Shown here piece by piece: positions 9,985-22,200 of a stretch of 64,000 nt of DNA; positions within the stretch are counted from its first letter, which is position 1, and each line of letters begins with the position of its first letter. The translations under genes were made by a program, and so were the position numbers. Source of the DNA: Rana temporaria (lineage: Eukaryota; Chordata; Amphibia; Anura; Ranidae); contig NC_053494.1 of assembly GCF_905171775.1 (NCBI RefSeq), positions 119,449,528-119,513,527 of the forward strand, in the 5' to 3' direction. The notes below the pieces were generated by a model. It saw only the letters and a program-made list of their open reading frames with translations, was not told the origin of the DNA and made no database searches.

Positions 9985-10330
9985 AGTGGCGATACAGTGC
10001 ATGTAAACTTTTGGCTATGCGCCCACCTCGGCAGAATGGCACGGACAGGCACATCAACGTACCTGTACGTGCCTGCCTAGACGTGGGTCGGGGGTCCGAT
10101 CGGGACCCCCCGGTACTTGCGGCGGTTCCCGTGGCTGTAGGAGCGATCCGGGATGAGGGGGCGGCTGTTCGTTTCTGGCCACCTCCCTCGCGATCGCTCC
10201 CAGCCAATCCCCTTCCGCCAATGCGCTTCCTCTGCCTGTGTAATGTAAACACAGGCAGAGGAAGTGATGTAATCTCTCGTCCTGTCGGTATTTTCGTCCG
10301 GTGAGAGGAGAGAAGACATCACAAGTAAGT
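9985..10330. mobile_element. Left part of a TTAA-type non-autonomous element (truncated)
   Basis: The GC-rich block (cggcagaatggcacgg, cctgcctagacgtgggtc) matches my memory of a family of abundant ranid elements that end ttaaccactt / aagtggttaa. The left terminus itself is missing. A perfect hairpin, cttcctctgcctgtgt with loop aatgta, lies at 10228-10265. No open frame of substance. Confidence 0.5.
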
Positions 10331-10379
10331 TGCACCAACAGACCACTGACACCATTGAAACACATATCCACACTTAACC

Positions 10380-11060
10380 CCCCCCCCCAGCCACCCCCCC
10401 CGATCACCCCCCCCCCAGCCCCCTGTCACAGTGTCACTGATTGCAGTGATCATTTATTTACTGATCACTGCATTTAGTGTCAGTTGTGACAGTTAAAAGT
10501 TGCAGGGCAGTTAGTCTTAGGCTCCTTTAGGTTCAGGGTAGCCCCCTACCCCCCCCTAATAAAGGTTTAACCCCTTGATCACCCCCCCTAGTTAACCCTT
10601 TCACCCCCTATTGCCAGTGCCACTAAGCGATCGGTTTTCTGATCGCTGTATTAGTGTCACTGGTGCCGCTAGGTAGCTAGTTATTTTTTGAGGTTCGCCG
10701 CCAGGTTTTTATAGCGTTAGGTACCCCCATACGTTTTCTAAATAAAGGTTTCAACCCCTGATTGCCCCTAGAGTTAACCATTTCACCAGTGATCACTGTA
10801 TAAGTGTCACTGGTGACGCAGGTTAGCCAGTTAGTTATTTAGGTTCGCCGCCAGGTTTTTAGAAAGCGTCAGGTACCCCCATATATTACCTAACAAAGGT
10901 TTTAACCCCCTAATTGCCCCCTAGTTAACCCTTTCACCAGTGATCACCATATAAGTATTACAGTTGACGCTGGTTAGTTAGTTTGCTGTTTATAGCATTA
11001 GGGCACCCGCCGTATATAACCCAATAACCCCCTGATCGCCTGGCGGTTGATATCAATTAA
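10380..11060. repeat. Diverged tandem block with gttaaccctttcaccagtgatcac units
   Basis: Segments containing tagttaaccctttcacc, gtgatcac and ggttcgccgccaggtttt recur near 10590, 10770 and 10930, roughly 150-170 bp apart. This is an imperfect tandem array inside the same TTAA-type element complex. C-tracts at 10380-10420. No gene. Confidence 0.65.
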
Positions 11061-11457
11061 ATTTTAGCATCAGTCAGGGTCTGCGTCGCCCCAGGCAGCA
11101 TTAGGTTAGTGCCAGTAACGCTTACACCCACGCGCAAAGCATACTGTACACCCCCCTTAGTGGTATAGTATCTGAACGGATCGATACCTGATCTGATCAG
11201 ATCTATACTAGCGTACCCAGCAATTTAGGGTACCCAAAAACGCATTGTTAGCAGAATCAGCCCAGATACCCGCTAGCACCTGCGTTTTGCCCCTCCGCCC
11301 AGCCCAGCCCAGCCCAACCCACCCAAGTGCAGTATCGATCAATCACTGTCACTTACAAAACACAACACACATAACTGCAGCATTCGCAGAGACAGGCCTG
11401 ATCCCTGCGATCGCTAACAGCATGGGAGCATTAGGGGCGGAGGAGCGATTTTGCTCC
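11061..11457. other. Unassigned element interior
   Basis: No recognised gene. Contains a short cagcccagcccagccca repeat near 11300. Probably interior of the flanking non-autonomous element. Confidence 0.4.
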
Positions 11458-11460
11458 TAA

Positions 11461-11610
11461 TGCCGTGTACATAGGATTGACATTCCTACGAAGGCTTTCC
11501 CGTGGAAAAGTCTGACCGTGTGTATGTGCCATAACTTTTTATGCCGCGTACATACGGTCGAAATTCCAACGGAGGCTTGCCCGTGGAAAAGTTTGACCGT
11601 GTAAGCGGCA
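11461..11610. mobile_element. Two tandem miniature elements with tgccgcgtac ends
   Basis: The first copy (11461-11531) starts tgccgtgtac, ends gtatgtgcca, and is flanked by TAA on both sides. The second (11542-11610) starts tgccgcgtacatacggtc, ends gaccgtgtaagcggca, and is followed by TAA. They are only 10 bp apart and share the interior gcccgtggaaaagt. The same end family recurs at 25230 and 55459. Confidence 0.75.
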
Positions 11611-12737
11611 TAACTTTTTTTGCGGGAGGATGCCCCCATGCTTCGGCATATATAAATGGTGCATGTATGCCCATCATTAGAAGTGGGTGGATTAAGGGAG
11701 GTATTCTAATGGTGGGAATACCCACCGATCAATCCTTTTTTTTCGTTCAGCCAACAGGCTGCATGAAAAAAAAGATTACAATACATGTCCAACAAGAACC
11801 ATCAACGTACTGGTATGTTGCTGGAATTTGAATGGTTATACCAGAATGATGCCTGTGGGTTCAGGTATCATCTTGGTATCATTCTTTTCTGCCAGCGGTC
11901 GGCTTTCATGTAAAAGCAGTCCTAGCGGGTAATTAGCCTCTAGACTGCTTTTACATTCAGTGGGAGGGAATGTCCCCCCCCCCGGATATAAACAGTGCCA
12001 TTGGGAAATTGAGAAAGCATTTTATCACACCGACCTTGGTGTGGTCAGATGCTTTGAGGGCAGAGGAAAGATCTAGGGTCTAACCCCATTTTCTTAAAAA
12101 AAGAGCACCTGTCACTAACTATTGCTATCATAAGGGATATTTACATTCCCTGAGATAACAATAAAAAATGGTAAAAAATAAATAAAATGGAAGGAACAGT
12201 TTACAAATAAAAAAAAAAAAGCGAAATAAATAATAATAATAAAAAAAGTATCCCTGTCTCCCCCTGCTCTTGCACAAAGGCGAACGCTAGCGTTGGTCTG
12301 GAGTCATATGTAAACAGCAATTGTACCAGGCATGTGAGGTATCCCCGCTTAGGGCAGATCGAGGGCAGTAATTTTAGCAGTAGACCTCCTCTGTAAATCT
12401 AATGTGGTAACCTGTAAAGGCTTTTAAAAGCTTTTAAAAATGTATGTAGTTTGTCGCCACTGCGCGTTTGTACGCAATTTTAAAGTATGTCGTGTTTGGT
12501 ATCCATGTACTCGGCCTAAGATCATCTTTTTATTTCATCAATAATTTGGGCAATATAGTGTGTTTGAAAAATCGCTGCGCAAATACTGTGTGGAAAAAAA
12601 AATGCAACACCCACCATTTTATTCTGTAGGGCCTTTGCTTTAAAAAAATATATAATGTTTGGGGGTTCAACTTAACTTTCTTGCAAAAAAAATATATGTT
12701 TTTATGTAAACAAACAGTGTCAGAAAGGGCTTTGTCT
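11611..12737. other. AT-rich interior of the TTAA-type element complex
   Basis: Non-coding. Features include a short hairpin about 11900-11960 (cgggtaattagcctctagactgcttttac region), A-rich tracts near 12180-12250, and aaaaatatataatgtttgggggtt (12642-12668), a signature repeated at 57868-57890. The end caagtggttagaag (12728) resembles the aagtggTTAA terminus. Confidence 0.5.
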
Positions 12738-12772
12738 TCAAGTGGTTAGAAGAGTGGGTGATGTATGACATA

Positions 12773-13856
12773 AGCTTCTAAATGTTGTGCATAAAATGCC
12801 AGGACAATTCAAAACCCCCACAAATGACCCCATTTTGGAAAGTAGACACCCCAAGCTATTTGCTGAGAGGCATCTCGAGTCCATGGAATATTTTATATTT
12901 TGACGCATGTTGCGGGAAAAATATATATATTTTTTTTGCGCAAAGTTGTCACTAAATGATATATTGCTCAAACATGCCATGGGCACATGTGGAATTGCAC
13001 CCCAAAATACATTCTGCTGCTTCTCATGAGTACGGGGATACCACATGTGTGAGACTTTTTGGGAGCCTAGCCGCGTACGGGACCCCAAAAACCAATCACC
13101 GCCTTCAGGCTTTCTAAGGTGTAAATTTTTGATTTCACTCCTCTCTACCTATCACAGTTTCGGAGGCCATGGAATGCCCAGATGGCACAAACCCCCCAAA
13201 TGACCCCATTTTGGAAAGTAGACACCCCAAGCTATTTGCTGAGAGGTATGGTGAGTATTTTGCAGATCTCGCTTTTTGTCACAAAGTTTTAAAAATGTAA
13301 AAAAGAAAAAAAAATTTTTTTTTATTTTCTTTCTTCATTTTTAAAAACAAATCAGAGCTGTAAAATACTCACTATGCCTCTCAGCACATAGCTTGGGGTG
13401 TCTACTTTCCAAAATGGGGTCATTTGGGGGGGGGGTTATGCTATTTTGGCATTTTTATGGCCTCCGAAACTGTGATAAGTAGTGAGGAGTGAAATCAAAA
13501 ATGTATGCCCTTAGAAATCTTGAAGGCAGTGCTTGGTTTTTGGGGTCCCGTATGCGGCTAGGCTCCCAAAAAGTCCCACACATGTGGTATCCCCGTACTC
13601 AGGAGAAGCAGCAGAATGTATTTTGGGGTGCAATTCCACATATAACCATGGCATGTGTGAGCAATATATAATTTAGTGACAACTTTTTGTAAAAACATTT
13701 TTTGTCATTATTCAATCACTTGGGACAAAAAAAAAATATTCAATGGACTCAACATGCCTCTCAGCAGTTTCCTTGGGGTGTCTACTTTCCAAAATGGGGT
13801 CATTTGGGGGGGTTTTGTACTGCCCTGCCATTTTAGCAGTCATAAATTAAAAGCTG
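12773..13856. repeat. 1.1-kb imperfect palindrome with a module repeated twice per arm
   Basis: Left arm 12773-13314 and right arm 13315-13856 are reverse complements. Examples are tctactttccaaaatgggg against ccccattttggaaagtaga, and gtttcggaggccat against atggcctccgaaac. The module around ccattttggaaagtagac lies at 12830 and 13205 on the left and inverted at 13400 and 13780 on the right. The axis is an A/T run near 13310-13325. Open frames on both strands mirror each other and are not genes. Confidence 0.9.
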
Positions 13857-14929
13857 TGTTAATTCCAGAAAATGTACCCTAGTTTGTAGACGCTATGGGC
13901 CAGATTCACAGAAAAAGTACGCCGGAGTATCTGCTGATACTCCGGCATACTTTCAAATTTGCTGCGTCGTATCTTTATTTGTAATTCACAAACAAAGATA
14001 CGAGGGGATTTGGCTAAGATCCGACAGGCGTACGGCTTCGTACGCCTTCGGATCATAGGATGCAATACTTTGGCGACCGCTGGGTGGAGTTTGCGTCGTT
14101 TTCCGCGTCGGGTATGCAAATTAGCTGTTTACGGCGATCCACGAAGGTAAGCGCGTTCGTCGCATTCTCTTACATCGTCGCTAGTATGGCCGTCGTTCCC
14201 ACGTCGAATTTAATTATTTTTTTGCGTAAGACGTCCGGGAATACGAAAGGACGTAACGCACGTCGCCGTTCAAAAAACACATCGGGGCGCCGTAATTTTC
14301 ACGCAAAGCACGGCGGAAAATTTCCTAACGGCGCATGCGCAGAACGTTCGGCGCGGGAACGCACCTAATTTAAATGGTACACGCCCCATTTGAATTAGGC
14401 GGGCTTGCGCTGGACGGATTTACGTTACGCCGCCGCAAGTTTACAGGCAAGTGCTTTGTGAATCAAGCACTTACGCTTAAAACTTGCGGCGGTGTAACGT
14501 AAATGACATACGTTACACCGCAGCGCAAGTACGTGAATCTGGCCCTATAACTTTTGCGAAAACCAATAAATATACGCTTATTGCGATTTTTTTTTTTTTA
14601 CTAAAGACATGTGGCTTTAGTGTAGTCAATGTAGTCAATGTTTGATTAAAATTTAGTTTATTCGATTTTTCTTATAACAAAAAGTAGAAAATATATATTT
14701 TTTTTCTAAATTTTCGGTCTTTTTCCGTTTATATCGCAAAAAAAAAAAACGCAGAGGCAATCAAATACCATCAAAAGAAAGCTCTATTTGTGGGAAGAAA
14801 AGGACGCAAATTTCGTTTCGGTACAACATTGCATGACTGCGCAATTACCAGTTAAAGCAGTGCAGTGCCAAATTGTAAAAACACCTTTGGTCCTTTAGCT
14901 GCATATTGGTCCGGGTCTTAAGTGGTTAA
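13857..14929. mobile_element. Right end of a TTAA-type element, split by a Harbinger MITE
   Basis: Sequence reading tttgtagacgctat before 13897 continues after 14546 as aacttttgcgaaaaccaat, a junction that is uninterrupted in the related copy at 24805-24830. It ends ggtcttaagtggTTAA at 14929. Its 3' part (agaaagctctatttgtggga) matches the copy ending at 25201. It has no coding potential and must have moved in trans. Confidence 0.75.
13897..14545. mobile_element. Harbinger-type MITE, 649 bp, TAT target duplication
   Basis: Starts gggccagattcac and ends gtgaatctggccc, flanked by TAT (13894-13896 and 14546-14548). Subterminal sequence is rich in acgcc and cgtaac motifs. No frame for a transposase. 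The 3-bp duplication and ends fit PIF/Harbinger. Confidence 0.88.
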
Positions 14930-15235
14930 GCTAGTGCATTGTTGGTTCACTAACCTTTTCCTTCGATTTCCCTTCTAAATGTTTTTCTTCTTTGTCTGAA
15001 TTTCTCACTTCCTGTTCCTCCTCAGTAAGCTGTTCTGGCTGACTAACCCTCAGCCAGAATGGCTCGGATGATGGGGGCAAGCTTCCTGAGGAGAAACAGG
15101 AAGTGAGAAATTCAGACAAAGAAAAAAAAAACATTAAGAAGCGAAATCAAAGGAAAAGGTAAGTGAACCAACAATGCACTAGCTTAAAGGAACCTATTTA
15201 GAAAATAAAAAACAAACCTTTACAACCCCTTTTAA
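14926..15235. mobile_element. TTAA-flanked palindromic MITE (T2/Kolobok-like)
   Basis: ttaagctagtgcattgttgg (14926) pairs with ccaacaatgcactagcttaa (ending 15187). The stem continues inward through ttttccttcgatttc and ctgaatttctcacttcctg to a loop near 15055. A further TTAA-ended piece, ctttacaacccctttTAA, runs to 15235. TTAA ends and target fit T2-type (Kolobok) MITEs known from Xenopus. The left outer terminus is missing. Confidence 0.75.
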
Positions 15236-15317
15236 GCTAATGCAGATAAATGAAACATGAATTCCAGTAACAACCCATATTTAGAAAATAAAAAATGAAC
15301 CTTTACAACCCCTTTAA
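15236..15317. repeat. Second copy of the MITE 3' terminus
   Basis: atttagaaaataaaaaatga...ctttacaacccctttaa repeats the terminus seen at 15195-15235, ending at TTAA (15314-15317). A partial duplication or an independent solo end. Confidence 0.65.
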
Positions 15318-15964
15318 GGTACTTTGCACATTACTAGTGCTGTGTTCACTGTTTTCCCTGTCATGCATCCACCTGGCTAACATGTTTCTAGACTTCATTA
15401 ATAAGAAGTATTTGATGACACATTATGGTTGGAAATAACATATTTTATCTTAACTAGAAATATGAAATAATCTTGGCTCTCATGTTAAAGATTGTTAAAA
15501 CAATTTGCTTGATGACATTATTGACCAGGAGATGGCAGTAGCATTTCATGGTGATTTGAGATTTTCTGTTTCCTGTGCTTTTTGTAAACATTAATGAATA
15601 TTGTAGATGGGAGCACACAATGATGTGTACAGCTAATCTGCAGCTCTTCCCTGCAGTTAAATATAGTAGCTTAGTATGACAGGGCACCTGAACAGGTGTT
15701 AAAAACAACCTTACATTTCCCCTCATATCTTCGTTCTCATATCTTCCTACTTGGAAATGTCAAATCAAATCTGTTGTTTGTCGTTACTTTTTCAGAATGC
15801 TAGAATGGAAATTTCAATGATATGGGAATTTTTAGTACTGTTGTATATATTTTCTATATTTCTTTCTTTATGTTTTAAATATGTTGCAGCTCTATTATTA
15901 TATTTTTATATTTTCTTTTTTTAAAGTAAATTTAAAGTGGTAAAAAAAACAAAAGCAAATATTT
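15318..15964. other. AT-rich sequence, nothing recognised
   Basis: No long frame, domain or repeat family that I can name. Could be unique intergenic or intronic DNA. Confidence 0.45.
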
Positions 15965-16060
15965 ATTACGGTATATTACAGCATATTAACTTTTAGATGT
16001 GGTGGCTGCATTACATTTATTTTTTAGGCTTTCTTTTCTTTATTTTCATCTGGTGAGTCT
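15965..16060. repeat. Left member of a 95-bp inverted repeat flanking the L2-type LINE
   Basis: tagatgtggtggctgcatt (15994-16012) and nearby sequence are found as the reverse complement at 18880-18985. Similarity extends roughly 95 bp, including ttttcatctggtga against tcaccggctgaaaa. Probably terminal repeats of an older element that enclosed the LINE insertion. Confidence 0.6.
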
Positions 16061-16359
16061 GTTGTTTTTCAAAATAATATCCTCTTCTGTGAATGCACCT
16101 GTTACATCAGGGTTTCTTAATTTTTACCTTGGGGAAACCTTGGCAAAATGTTTGAATTCTCAGGTAATCACTCAGATAATGTTCAGATCTACAGCTCATG
16201 GAACATTGGTGTGATCAGCAAGCCTTCGATATAACAATTTTTTTTAGAGATAGCATTAAATAATAGAATACATTTTATGTGAAATTTGCGCTGCCTTTTT
16301 TCTGCACAGATGCTCAATTCTGGGTCAAACTTGAGATATGCAGTTTACAGGGAGTTAGC
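16061..16359. other. Unassigned AT-rich spacer
   Basis: Lies between the left inverted repeat and the LINE. No gene is seen. Confidence 0.4.
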
Positions 16360-18805
16360 AGGGCAGAGCACTCACTCTGCAGCTGCAAACAAATCCCCAA
16401 GACACTGTCCATATTCTACTCTGCTATAGACCACCAGGCCCAAAAACGCATCTTCTCACATCATTGACGGAGTACATTTCCACATATACCCTAAACATCA
16501 AACACCTTTTGGTGCTTGGGGTTTTTAACCTCTGGGCAAACTCCTCACTGGACCCCGTTGCCGACGCTTGCATCGACCATCTGGAAGGATTAGGTCTGCA
16601 GCAACTAATACAAGGCCCCACTCATGCCTCTGGTCATATGCTCAATCTCATTTTCAAACTAGATTTGGAAATTGACATCCGGGAAAATGAGCCGCAACCA
16701 TGGATTGATCACCATGCCATTAAATTCATAATTACCAAAAACACCACCCCAAAAAAAACGATAAAACCGGTAACCACTCACTGGACTAGATGTCAGAAGA
16801 AGCTCCACTCGGAACTCTTCAAAACAACACTAGGGAACAAAATAAAAACATTCCAGCAAAAACAAACAGAAACACTTTACGCCATCAACAAGGCACTACT
16901 ACAGTCAGTTGACTCAGTAGCACCAAAACGCAAAACTTGCATCCGGGAAAACAACTCCGGCTGGTTTAATGACCAACTGGGTTGCTAAAGCAAGAGCGTA
17001 GAAGAGCAGAAGCTGCTTGGAAAAGGTGCTCATCAGAGGAAAACCACGCCATTTATAAAAAAATAACCAAGAAACATCACAAATAAATCTTTATGGCCAA
17101 AAAAAATCATTTCTCCAACATCATCGCAAATGCCCTAAACCGCCCCCGCGAACTCTTCAAGCTGGTCACTCAGACTATGAACCCAGCTTGTTTAGAGGCC
17201 CCCAATTCTGATTCACAAGAATTTTGCAACGAATTATCGGATTTTTTCATTAAAAAAATAGAAAAAATCTGTGATAGTATTCAGCAAAATAGAACCGCCA
17301 CAAACCCCCCCAAATCACAAACCTACTACCCACATAAATCCGCCGCAATCACCAAAATTCACTCTAAAACCCATTTCCATTGAGGCCACTAAAAACATCA
17401 TCCCCACTAAACTGCTGAAAGAATGTGTCGATATATTGGCACCAGCTATCACGCAGCTCATAAACCAATCATTCAAGGAGGGCACGGTACCCACCTTGCT
17501 GAAACAAGGTACAATAAAACCAATTCTAAAAAAACCTACCCTCGACCCCAAAGATCCAAACAACCAGAGACCCATAACAGGCCTAAATGTCTTCTCCAAG
17601 GTAATGGAGAAAGAAGTTGTACAACAGCTGCAACAGCATTTAGACACCCATAAATTACTTGATCCGTTTCAATCAGGTTTCCGTCCAGGTCACAGAACAG
17701 AAACGACGCTGCTTAAAATATGGGATAATGCTCTAGAGGCCGCAGACGATACTGCTGGACCTAAGCGCGGCCTTTGACACTGTAGACCATGGACTACTAC
17801 TGACTAGACTAGTTGAGGTAGCCAGAGTCATGGAAGGTGATTTAGCCTGGTTCTCCTCCTTCTTGGAAAACCGATCACAAACAGTGAAATTGGGGCCTTT
17901 CACTTCTGAAAAACGCACGGTATCATACGGAGTCCCTCAAGGATCCCCCCTGTCGTCCGTACTGTTCAATATCTATCTCTGCCCTCTCTTTGAAATCATC
18001 AGTAACCACAAGTTACTTTACCACTCCTATGCAGATGACACTCAACTGTATTTCCGCATCTGGAACAAAAAGGATCATTCTCTTGGACTAGAGAAATGCC
18101 TTACTCAGATAAATAACTGGATGACAAACAGTTATCTTAAACTAAATGGTTCAAAAACAGAACTTCTCCTGTTTCACGCCAACCGAAAAAATCAACCCGC
18201 TTCAACATGGACTCCACCGCCCATTCTGGGTAAAACTATCACCCCTAGCACCAAAGTCAAAAGTCTCGGAGTCATTTTCGACACCTACATGACAATGGAT
18301 GCACAAATAGGGTCAGTAGTCAGCGGATCGCACCATCTGCTGCGCCTACTACGCAGGCTCATTCCCTTCATCCCGAAAGAATACATTGCAGTCGTGGTGG
18401 GAGCAATCATCAATTCCAGACTTGACTACGCAAATGCCCTCTATCTAGGACTCCCCAAATACCAAATCACTCGTCTGCAAGTTGTTCAAAATACAGCCGC
18501 TCGATTAGTGACCAGTAAAAAACCATGGGAATCAATCTCACCTTCACTGAGATCCCTCTATTGGTTTCCAGTAAAAGACAGAATCACTTTCAAATCACTC
18601 TGCCTAATGCATAAGTGCATTCAAGGGAACGCCCCCCAATATCTATGTAAAAAAATAAAAGCTCATAACCCCAATCACATTCTGCGATCCACTAATCAAA
18701 ACCTACTCCAGATACCCAAAGCCAGGTACAAAACCAAAGGAGATCGAAGATTTGCAGTCCAAGGACCTCGACTGTGGACGCTAGTACATCTAACACTCCC
18801 CTTCC
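16360..18805 (+). pseudogene. L2/CR1-type LINE ORF2, 5'-truncated and frameshifted
   Basis: This encodes remains of an endonuclease-reverse transcriptase. The endonuclease C-terminal half is visible first (YRPPGP, then LLVLGVFNLWANS where a D of GDFN is changed to V, then a W-I-D-H-H motif where SDH is expected). The reverse transcriptase follows: GFRPGHRTETTL, the LSAAFDTVDH motif broken by a frameshift near 17765, GVPQGSPLSSVLFNIYL, and YADDTQLYF with the catalytic aspartates. The C-terminal region VVQNTAARLV and SLYWFPVKDRI is typical of L2-like elements. There are stops and frame changes near 16467, 16988, 17085 and 17765. The pattern fits a long-dead copy in plus orientation. No 3' repeat tail is seen; the C-terminus breaks off near 18805. 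Confidence 0.85.
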
Positions 18806-19299
18806 CCCAGACTGACAATGCTGCTGTCCAAAAGTGCCCCTGTGCTCCTTCATCCAGAGTGGGGGCATTCTTTTACAGTTGATGTGCTACTGACCACATC
18901 ACCGGCTGAAAACAGAGGGAAAAATTTGTAAACAACAAAACCAAAATGCAGCCACCACATCTAAAGAATGGTAAACTACAATATATTACATTTTTGGTTT
19001 GTGGTTTAATAACGCTTTGAATATAAATATTTAATATTTTCTGCTTGCAAGTTCTAGATTTCAGCTTTAAATTTTCAGGACAGAGTGAATGACTCAAAGG
19101 CTTTTTCATTTAGTCTAGGTTCACATCTATGCATGCTGCTCTTGATGCATTTTTCAGGCGCAGAAAGGCTTCATTGCTACTAGGAATGGCAGCTGCAGCA
19201 CCTGAGAGTCAATCCAAAGATCAGCAGGAGGGGCACATATTGTGGCCTAATATTAAAAGTCAGCAACTACAGTATTTGTAGCTTGCTGACTCAGGCTGG
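18806..19299. other. Spacer with right inverted repeat and a repeat scrap
   Basis: 18880-18985 is the reverse-complement partner of 15965-16060. A fragment cctaatattaaaagtcagc (19247) matches the 3' interior of the TTAA MITE at 30395-30440. No gene is seen. Confidence 0.6.
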
Positions 19300-22200
19300 A
19301 CTGAATGTAAAAAAAGAATTACCGGCAATAAAAAAAAAGTGAAATAAATGGCGTAGGGTCCACCCCAAATCCATACCAGGCCCTTCGGGTCTGGTATGGA
19401 TTTGGAGGGCACCCCTCACACCAAAATGTTTAAAAAAATGGTGTGTGGTCCCCCCAAATCCATACCAGGCCCTTACCTGAGCATGCAGGTCAGGATAGAG
19501 AGGGGCAAGTGAGCGCCCCCCTCCAGAGCCTTACCGGGATGCATCCCCTCAACATAGGGGGGTGTTTTTGGGCTCTGCCCCCCCAAAGCACCTTGTCCCC
19601 ATGTTAATGGGGACAAGAGCCTCTTCCCCACAACCCTGGCCAGTGATTGGGGGGTCTGCGGGCGGGGGGGGGGGTTATCAGAACCTGGAACCCCCCTTTA
19701 AGAAAGGGGGCCCCCGGATTACGCCCCCCCATCTGAATTAGTGTGAGGTACCTACCCATTCACCAAAAAAAGCAGTGTAGTGTGACAAAAAACAAGAGAC
19801 AGTTTTTGACAAGTCCTTTATGAAAAATGAAGAACATCCTCCGTTGTAGCTCCAATGTGTCTCCTTTCTTCAGTACTGCCTGGTCTTCTTCATCCTCTGT
19901 GTTCTCCCTCCAGTGATGTCTTCTTTCTCCCTTGTCTTCTCCCTCCAGTGATGTATTTTTCCTCCGCCACTGCTGATCCACCAAAAAAACATCCTCCTCT
20001 GATGCTGGCTCCCTCCGTTATGTCAGCTTCAGTCTCTGACAGTTTTTATATACAGTGGGTGACCGTGATATTGTGTCAATCTCGCTCCCTTTCTCAGCGA
20101 GGTTGACCACCTAGGAGCCCCATTGCGGGAGCCAGCACCGAGCTGGCTTGCCGCGATGGAGACAAAGTCGTCATAGAAGCGACGGGGATCCGACTTGGAT
20201 TCCCGCCAATTCTAGCTGCGGCGTTTGGTATGAATCCTGAAAAGGAACTCCATGCCAAATTTTAAATAAAAAGCCGGCATGGGTTCCCCCCAGGAGCATA
20301 CCAGGCCCTTAGGTCTGGTATGGGTTGTAAGGAGACCCCCCTACATCGAAAAACCGACGTGGGGGTCCCCCCACAATCCATACCAGACCCGTATCCAAAG
20401 CACGCTGCCCGGCCGGTCAGGAATAGGCCGTACCAGACCGCATGCCCTCAACATGGGGGGGTTGGGTGCTCTGGGGAAGGGGGGCGCACTGCGGCCCCAC
20501 CACCCCAGAGTACCCTGTCCCCATGTTGATAAGGACAGGGCCTCTTCCCGACAACCCTGGCCATTGGTTGTCGGGGTCTGCGGGCCGTTGGTTGTCGGGG
20601 TCTGCGGGCGGGGGCCTTATCGGAATCTGGGAGCCCCCTTAAATAAGGGGGCCCCCAGATACCGGCCCCCCACCCTAAGTGAATGAATATGGGGTACATC
20701 GTACCCCTACCCATTCACCTGGAGGAAAAGTGTAAAAGTAAATAAACACACGACACAGGGTTTTAAAGTAATTTATTAGTCTGCTCCGGGGCCCCCCTGT
20801 CTTCTTTAGCTCTTTTAGCAGGGGGGGCTTCTTCTTCACCGCCGTCTTGTTCTCTTCCGCTCTCTGGGGGTCTTCTCTGCTCTCCGGGGGTCTTTTCCGC
20901 ACTCCAGGGGTCTTCTCCACTCTCCGGGGGGTCTTCTTCTCCGCTCTCCGCTGTTGACTCGGCGCTCTCCGGTTCTTCTCCCGCTCGCTCTTCGGTGCCT
21001 TCTCCTTCAGGGCTGGGTAGGTATCACGTGGGTAGGTACCGGAGCATGATGGGACTGTGACATCATAAGAGAGGTCTATATAAATCGGATGCAAACCGCG
21101 CACCGGGCATATCAGCGGGAAGAAGGCAGAAAAAAGAGGAGAAGACGTCGCAGAAGAGCGTGCTGGCCGCCGCTAGTAATTGAGCTAACACACAAAGATA
21201 GCGACGGCCAGCCTTGAAGGAGAAGGCACCGGAGAGCGGGCTGGAGAAGAACCAGGGAGTGCTGAGTCAACAGCGGAGAAGATGGAAGAAGACCCCCCGG
21301 AGAGCGGAGAAGACCCCCGGAGAACGGAGAAGACCCCCAGAGAGCGGAAGAGAACCAGACGGCGATGAAGAAGAAGCCCCCCTGCTAAAAGAGCTAAAGA
21401 AGACAGGGGGGGGCCTCGGAGCAGACTAATAAATTACTTTAAAACCCTGTGTCGTGTGTTTATTTACTTTTACACTTTGCCTCCAGGTGAATGGGTAGGG
21501 GTACGATGTACCCCATATTCATTCACTTAGGGTGGGGGGCCGGTATATGGGGGCCCCCTTGTTTAAGGGGGCTCCCAGATTCCGATAAGCCCCCCGCCCG
21601 CAGACCCCAACAACCAACGGGCCAGGGTTGTCGGGAAGAGGCCCTGTCCTTATCAACATGGGGACAGGGTGCTCTGGGGTGGGGGGGCCGCAGTGCGCCC
21701 CCTTGCCCCAGAGCACCCAACCCCCCCCATGTTGAGGGCATGCGGTCTGGTACGGCTCAGGAGGGGGGGCGCTCGCTCGTCCCCACCCCCATTCCTGACC
21801 GGCCGGGCAGCGTGCTTTGGATACGGGTCTGGTATGGATTGTGGGGGGACTCCCACGTCGGTTTTTCGGCGTAGGGGGGGTCTCCTTGCAACCCATACCA
21901 GACCTAAGGGCCTGGTATGCTCCTGGGGGGGGGACCCATGCCGTTTTGTATTTAAAATTTGGCGTGGAGTTCCTTCTCAGGATTCATACCAAACGCCGCA
22001 GCTAGAATTGGCGGGAATCCAAGTCAGATCCCCGTCGCTTCTATGACGCGCTCGCTGGAATGTGCTTTGTCTATTCCAGCGAGTGCGAGATGTCGGCACC
22101 CTGTCGCCGAGAATCAGCGTGATGCTGTCGTGCTGGAAATACATTCTCGGCAACAGGTACAGTAGCCATGGGGCGTGGCCATCTGATGACATCTCCCAGA

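Noticed and set aside
20279..22046. Many 60-140 codon frames rich in P, G and R, some almost identical on the two strands
   Set aside because: They are mirror translations of palindrome arms and GC-rich low-complexity DNA.
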